Of a DNA stretch of 64,000 nucleotides, positions 60,413 to 64,000 are shown piece by piece (the first letter of the stretch is position 1; each line of letters starts with the position of its first letter). Source of the stretch: an uncultured Ruminococcus sp. (GTDB lineage: Bacteria > Bacillota > Clostridia > Oscillospirales > Ruminococcaceae); assembly GCA_900550695.1 (NCBI GenBank), contig URTF01000001.1, positions 1 through 64,000 on the forward strand, written 5' to 3'. The notes under the pieces were generated by a model. The model was not told the origin of the DNA. It did not search any database and saw nothing but the letters and a program-made list of their open reading frames with translations. Both the position numbers and the translations under genes were made by a program.

Positions 60413-60790
60413 ATTATCAAAATAACGCTGAACAACACGAGCGACAAACCGATGTATGAGCAGATAAAAGAAGCCGTGCGCAGTGCCATTCTGAGCGGAG
60501 AGCTTTCGGAAAACACACTTCTCCCGAGCGTCCGTCAGCTTGCGGCTGACCTTAATGTGAGCGCAATAACGACAAAGCGAGCCTACTCCGACCTCGAACA
60601 CGAGGGGCTTATCTACACCTCATCGGGAAAGGGTACATTTGTAAAGTCGCCCGACAAAAATATGATAATGGAGCAGTACCGTCAGCGGCGGCTTGCGGAA
60701 TTCTCACGGAACGCCGAAGCACTTCTCAGCGAGGGCTTCACCGAGGAAGAACTTATTAATGCTATAAAAACGATCAGTGAAAGGAAATGA
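60413..60790 (+). CDS. GntR-family (YtrA subfamily) regulator
   Basis: About 125 residues. KITLNNTSDKPMYEQIKEAVRSAILSGELSENTLLPSVRQLAADLNVSAITTKRAYSDLEHEGLI is the winged helix-turn-helix; only about 40 residues follow, the YtrA size. It should repress its own operon until the inducer, often a cell-wall antibiotic, is present. The start is unusual: GGAGGTGAT (60404-60412) is followed in frame by ATT (60413) and ATC (60416), with no ATG, GTG or TTG. Upstream in-frame starts lie before the promoter. Overlaps the ABC gene by four bases. Confidence 0.85.
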   Translation: MIKITLNNTSDKPMYEQIKEAVRSAILSGELSENTLLPSVRQLAADLNVSAITTKRAYSDLEHEGLIYTSSGKGTFVKSPDKNMIMEQYRQRRLAEFSRNAEALLSEGFTEEELINAIKTISERK

Positions 60791-61659
60791 CTTCTATGGA
60801 CAGCTTAAACATACTCGAAATACGCGATCTGAAGAAAAGCTTTGCGGACGATTTTGTTATCGATATCCCCGAGCTTGATATCCCGTCGGGCGCAATAGTC
60901 GGAATGATCGGCGAAAACGGCGCAGGCAAGACCTCCGTTCTCCGCATTATAATGAATATCTACGGCAGAGAAAGCGGAAGCATAAAAGGCTTCGGCGGCA
61001 TTGACAATGTTTCGGACGAGGCAAAATTCAAGAACCTTGTCGGCTTCGTCCCCGATGAGGACTATCTGAACATCGCCTTAACTCCCGAAAAAACGGCAAA
61101 GGCATTTGCGGCAGTGTTCGGCAAATGGGACAGCGGCGTTTTCTCAAAGTATGTGAAAATGTGGCAGATCGACACGAAAAAGAAATGCGGCACACTTTCC
61201 AAAGGCACGAAAACAAAGGTGATGCTTGCCCTCGCACTTGCGCACGACCCGAAGCTTCTTATCCTTGACGAACCGACGGCAGGACTTGACCCTGCGGCAA
61301 GGCTGGAGATACTCGATATCCTCCGTGAATTCGTTTCGGACGGCGAGCGCTCGGTCATATTCTCGACGCACATCACGGGCGACCTTGACAAGACTGCTGA
61401 CTACATCGCAATGATGATAGACGGAAAGCTGAACGAGATGCTCTCCGCTGATGAAGCGCAGGAAAAATACGCCGTAGTTTCGGGCGAAAGACCTGCTCCG
61501 ACGAGATATCTTATCGGGGAAAAGGAAACCTCACTCGGCTATGAAGCACTCGTCCTCCGAAAGGATATCCCCTCGCTCGGCAATGTCAGCGTCCGCACAC
61601 CGAATTATGAGGATATTCTCGTGCATACGATACTCCAAAACCGTGAGAACCGAAAGTAA
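60787..61659 (+). CDS. ABC transporter ATP-binding protein
   Basis: 290 residues. Walker A GENGAGKTS, a signature loop CGTLSKGTKTKVMLALALAHDPKLLILDEPTAGLD with SKGTK in place of LSGGQ as in the YtrB type, and IFSTHITGD. The last 80 residues form an extra domain. It pairs with the two membrane proteins that follow. The start overlaps the regulator's stop (ATGA). Such GntR(YtrA)-ABC units respond to envelope stress in Firmicutes; the substrate here is not known. Confidence 0.92.
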   Translation: MTSMDSLNILEIRDLKKSFADDFVIDIPELDIPSGAIVGMIGENGAGKTSVLRIIMNIYGRESGSIKGFGGIDNVSDEAKFKNLVGFVPDEDYLNIALTPEKTAKAFAAVFGKWDSGVFSKYVKMWQIDTKKKCGTLSKGTKTKVMLALALAHDPKLLILDEPTAGLDPAARLEILDILREFVSDGERSVIFSTHITGDLDKTADYIAMMIDGKLNEMLSADEAQEKYAVVSGERPAPTRYLIGEKETSLGYEALVLRKDIPSLGNVSVRTPNYEDILVHTILQNRENRK

Positions 61660-61669
61660 GGTGACATTT

Positions 61670-62419
61670 ATGAAATACTTAAAAGCTACAATAGCCGCTT
61701 ATCGAAGAACGGGTATGAACACCATTCATTATATGATGAATGTGTTTTCGGTCATCGGTCTGATACTGATTATATTCTGCGCTTTCAGCCGTTCCGATAA
61801 TGCCGCTCATACAATGATGATCTCTATCGGACTTATCGGAATGACCGCTTTCTACTCACGCACGGAAGCGGTAAACAGATACGGAATTTTTTTCGGCGGC
61901 AAAAAGTTTGAGTCAAGGGGTCTTATTGTTTTTGACGAACGCCCGCAGAGAACACTTCAGCTTATGCCCTTTTCCCGTGAGGACGCAGTGCGCTCGTTCA
62001 TAAATTTCGAGCGTTTTACGAACGCGCTCATCATCATTGCGGCAATTGTTTTTGCAGTAAAAGCATTTACGCTTACCCTGTATACATCCGGTGTGATCGT
62101 TGGAAGTATATTATTTATAGTTTTAACGGCAGGATTTTATGTGTATGAAAAGGCTTTGCTTACATACGATATGAATATTTTAACGAACAGGCACAGCCTC
62201 AATACAGCATTTTATACATTGTTCTTTATAAATGTACTGTGGGTCGAAAAGCTCACCAAAATTGAGTTTGGTATGCCCGTTCTTTCCGTAATATTTGCGG
62301 TATTGACATTGGTTTCGTGCATTATATTCATCATCGGCTCGGAAAAGGTACACAAACAGCTCATAGCCGACTGCGGCAGCCGTTCATTCACGGGCGAACC
62401 TATCGGAGGTGCGGAATGA
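61670..62419 (+). CDS. ABC transporter membrane protein
   Basis: 249 residues with about six helices (MNVFSVIGLILIIFCAF, ALIIIAAIVFAVKAFTL, GVIVGSILFIVLTAGFYV and others). No family motif beyond that of small ABC permeases in YtrA-type operons. AAGGTGAC precedes ATG 61670. Its stop overlaps the next start (ATGA). Confidence 0.75.
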   Translation: MKYLKATIAAYRRTGMNTIHYMMNVFSVIGLILIIFCAFSRSDNAAHTMMISIGLIGMTAFYSRTEAVNRYGIFFGGKKFESRGLIVFDERPQRTLQLMPFSREDAVRSFINFERFTNALIIIAAIVFAVKAFTLTLYTSGVIVGSILFIVLTAGFYVYEKALLTYDMNILTNRHSLNTAFYTLFFINVLWVEKLTKIEFGMPVLSVIFAVLTLVSCIIFIIGSEKVHKQLIADCGSRSFTGEPIGGAE

Positions 62420-63126
62420 TGAAAAAATACTATTCCGAGGTTTTTAACGGCTTTTTAAAATTCGTTTTCTGTTTTCTTTTTATAATGGATATCCTTGCAC
62501 CGATAGCAATGGTTCTTCCGATATACTTCGATGACACGGGAAGAATTATCAATTTATGGGCATCTATCTTTTGCCACGCATCACTTTACACGGCATTTGC
62601 GCTGAATTTCGGCTTTAAAGGTCCTTTGCCGTCCGACAAAAAGAGTATGAGCTATTTTACGGAAATGTATAACTCTGTAAACGGCAATCCGACCGATTAT
62701 TTTATGAGCTGTGTGATACCTGCGAAAAGAAAGGAACTGATCGATCTCCCTGTAAAGCTTATCCTTTCGGCAACAGCCGTGCATTGCCTTTCCCTGCTTG
62801 CGATACCGCTTTTTGGCGGAGCGGAAACAGCCAAAGCACACACTATTACAGTTATTTTTGAAACGCTTTTTATAATAATGCTGCCTTTTTGCCTTATGTC
62901 GGTCAAAAGGAACTATATCGCCGTAAAGGTAATAATGTCTGTTCTTTCCGCCGCATTGGCAGGTATTCTTTTTGTATCAATGTTCGACGGACTTCCTGCA
63001 TTCCCGATACTTCCCCTGCCAATAAGAATTGCGATCTCTATAACAGCATTTTTGAGCAATATCCTCTTTTTCCGCTCGACCGTTTACAAGGGCGAGTTTG
63101 CGAGAAACGGGGAGAAGATAAGATAA
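62416..63126 (+). CDS. second ABC transporter membrane protein
   Basis: 236 residues, six helices (FLKFVFCFLFIMDILAPIAMVLPIYF, LILSATAVHCLSLLAIPLFG, VIMSVLSAALAGILFVSMF and others). It probably forms a pair with the preceding permease and the ATPase. It is the last gene of the operon and faces the next gene with two bases between stops. Confidence 0.75.
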   Translation: MMKKYYSEVFNGFLKFVFCFLFIMDILAPIAMVLPIYFDDTGRIINLWASIFCHASLYTAFALNFGFKGPLPSDKKSMSYFTEMYNSVNGNPTDYFMSCVIPAKRKELIDLPVKLILSATAVHCLSLLAIPLFGGAETAKAHTITVIFETLFIIMLPFCLMSVKRNYIAVKVIMSVLSAALAGILFVSMFDGLPAFPILPLPIRIAISITAFLSNILFFRSTVYKGEFARNGEKIR

Positions 63127-63128
63127 AT

Positions 63129-63938
63129 CTACGACCTGCCGAAGCTTTGAACGGTTTCGAGCAGGTCGCTTTCGGATATGTCCCTCGGCGTTACGATAAG
63201 TCCCCTGTCTGCATCAATATCATATCCGTAATATGCGAAAGCAAGCCAAACAAGGTGGGCGCACTGCGTTCCTGCGATGTTCTCACGGTCGGAATATTTC
63301 GGAGAAAAAACACCCGTCAGCAGGCGGTACGGCTTTTCGCAGAGAAGCTCTTTCGCCGTGTCTGCGATATCGGAGCGGAGCTGTGCGTCTGCGCCCTTTA
63401 ACCGCAGGACAAGGAAGTTCGGATAGTGCCGCCACTTTTCGATGTTCTGCAGGCAGGTGTCCTGCCCGATAACGACAGCTTCGAGCGTTTCGCCATTCTC
63501 CGCATCGGTGACAATGGCGGCGTGACCGTTTCTCCACGAGAACACGCTTGACGAATGTGTGATAAGAATATCCCCTTTTTCGATGAAATCGAGCGAAAGA
63601 TTCGGGTACTCAACATATTCCTCGCGCGAAATGACAGAATTGGTGAATTCGATATAGTCCACCTCGGCAAAATACTGCTCCTGATAGGTTTCAAGCGCTT
63701 TAAGGGCGGGCATTTTCATTACAGCAGCTTTTCCGAGACCCGTCTGCGCAAAAATAAGCTCGAATTCGCTCCCGGTGAGCGTTTCGGGCGTTTTTCGTTC
63801 GATATTTTCAAGGCTTATCCGCTCGGCTTTGGGGTAAATGTGTGCCATAGGCTCGATATAGAGCAGTGATGAGGAATACATTGCCAGCACAAGGCATATC
63901 CAGAGCAGCCAGAGCGTTATTTTTCTTCCGTTTTTCAT
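63129..63938 (-). CDS. YiiX/NlpC-P60-like cysteine hydrolase, membrane-anchored
   Basis: 269 residues. An N-terminal helix (ITLWLLWICLVLAMYSSSLLY) anchors or exports it. FIEKGDILITHSSSVFSWRNGHAAIVTDAENGETLEAV is the first conserved block, with the His of GHAAIV, and ENIAGTQCAHLVWLAFAYYGYDID has the probable nucleophile Cys of a permuted NlpC/P60 or YiiX-type fold. It may cut peptide or amide bonds in the cell wall. The start has only a weak ribosome site. Confidence 0.72.
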   Translation of the reverse strand: MKNGRKITLWLLWICLVLAMYSSSLLYIEPMAHIYPKAERISLENIERKTPETLTGSEFELIFAQTGLGKAAVMKMPALKALETYQEQYFAEVDYIEFTNSVISREEYVEYPNLSLDFIEKGDILITHSSSVFSWRNGHAAIVTDAENGETLEAVVIGQDTCLQNIEKWRHYPNFLVLRLKGADAQLRSDIADTAKELLCEKPYRLLTGVFSPKYSDRENIAGTQCAHLVWLAFAYYGYDIDADRGLIVTPRDISESDLLETVQSFGRS

Positions 63939-64000
63939 TGTGATTATCTCATTTGCGGTTTATTTGTGATTATTATATCCGTGCTGAGATTTTTTATAAA

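Overview
The window reads as chromosomal DNA of a motile, glycogen-storing, spore-forming member of the Clostridia, most like an Oscillospiraceae/Ruminococcus-type gut Firmicute. Supporting signs: strong AGGAGG-type ribosome binding sites and TTGACA-N17-TATAAT promoters, a perfect CIRCE operator, a T-box leader on thrS, sporulation genes (spoIIE, yabP, yabQ), a FliW/CsrA flagellar locus in Bacillus-like order, and the Firmicute two-subunit glycogen set glgC/glgD. No prophage, CRISPR array or transposase gene was seen.

Layout. 1-7 kb: a secreted/anchored protein, a TtcA-like tRNA thiolase after prfB, a TrmN6-like methyltransferase after a KtrB/TrkH potassium channel, a CmpB-like membrane protein, tRNA-Ser(CGA) and an acetyltransferase gene broken by one stop codon. 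7-16 kb: htpG behind CIRCE, a tandem pair of small hydrophobic toxin/antisense-RNA loci (the second toxin decayed), a TauE/SafE exporter, ybaK, an OPT transporter with a PqqD-like partner, and an ECF sigma/anti-sigma pair. 16-27 kb: a P-loop kinase gene split by a small mobile hairpin element, spoIIE, glgB-glgC-glgD-glgA, and a secreted protein. 27-31 kb: yabP-yabQ-divIC-yabR and a HipA-like kinase with an AbrB-like partner. 31-41 kb: a DEAD-box helicase, FliB, DUF4321, an O-antigen-ligase-like protein, rny, and the T-box thrS. 41-54 kb: tRNA-Arg(CCG), then on the minus strand flgM-flgN-flgK-flgL-yviE-like-fliW-csrA-fliD-fliS-fliT-like under a consensus sigma-28 promoter, hisJ and degV divergent, then GH25-epimerase-fapA. 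56-64 kb: rsmD, coaD, a coiled-coil protein, pncA, pncB on minus; a YtrA-type GntR regulator with an ABC transporter on plus; a cysteine-hydrolase-like protein at the end.

The least ordinary content is between the genes. A 116-bp foldback element (TACTAAACACC...GGTGTTTAGT) occurs five times (one cut by the window start), always in the same orientation. Two copies are flanked by different 4-bp duplications (ATAA, ACAA), and one sits inside a kinase gene six codons after its start. A diverged 133-bp relative and a possible solo end are also present. A second, unrelated ~280-bp structured repeat occurs twice in inverted orientation (30.6 and 40.4 kb). Short ATGCGTAAT-type tandem repeats sit at the 3' ends of several genes in the sense direction. 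Three genes have no usable ATG/GTG/TTG at their ribosome binding site and appear to start at AUU or a neighbouring rare codon.

How the genes work together: the glg operon makes and branches glycogen; the flagellar operon makes hook-filament junction, cap, chaperones and the FliW-CsrA switch, but flagellin itself is not in the window; pncA/pncB salvage nicotinamide; yabPQ, divIC and spoIIE serve division and sporulation.
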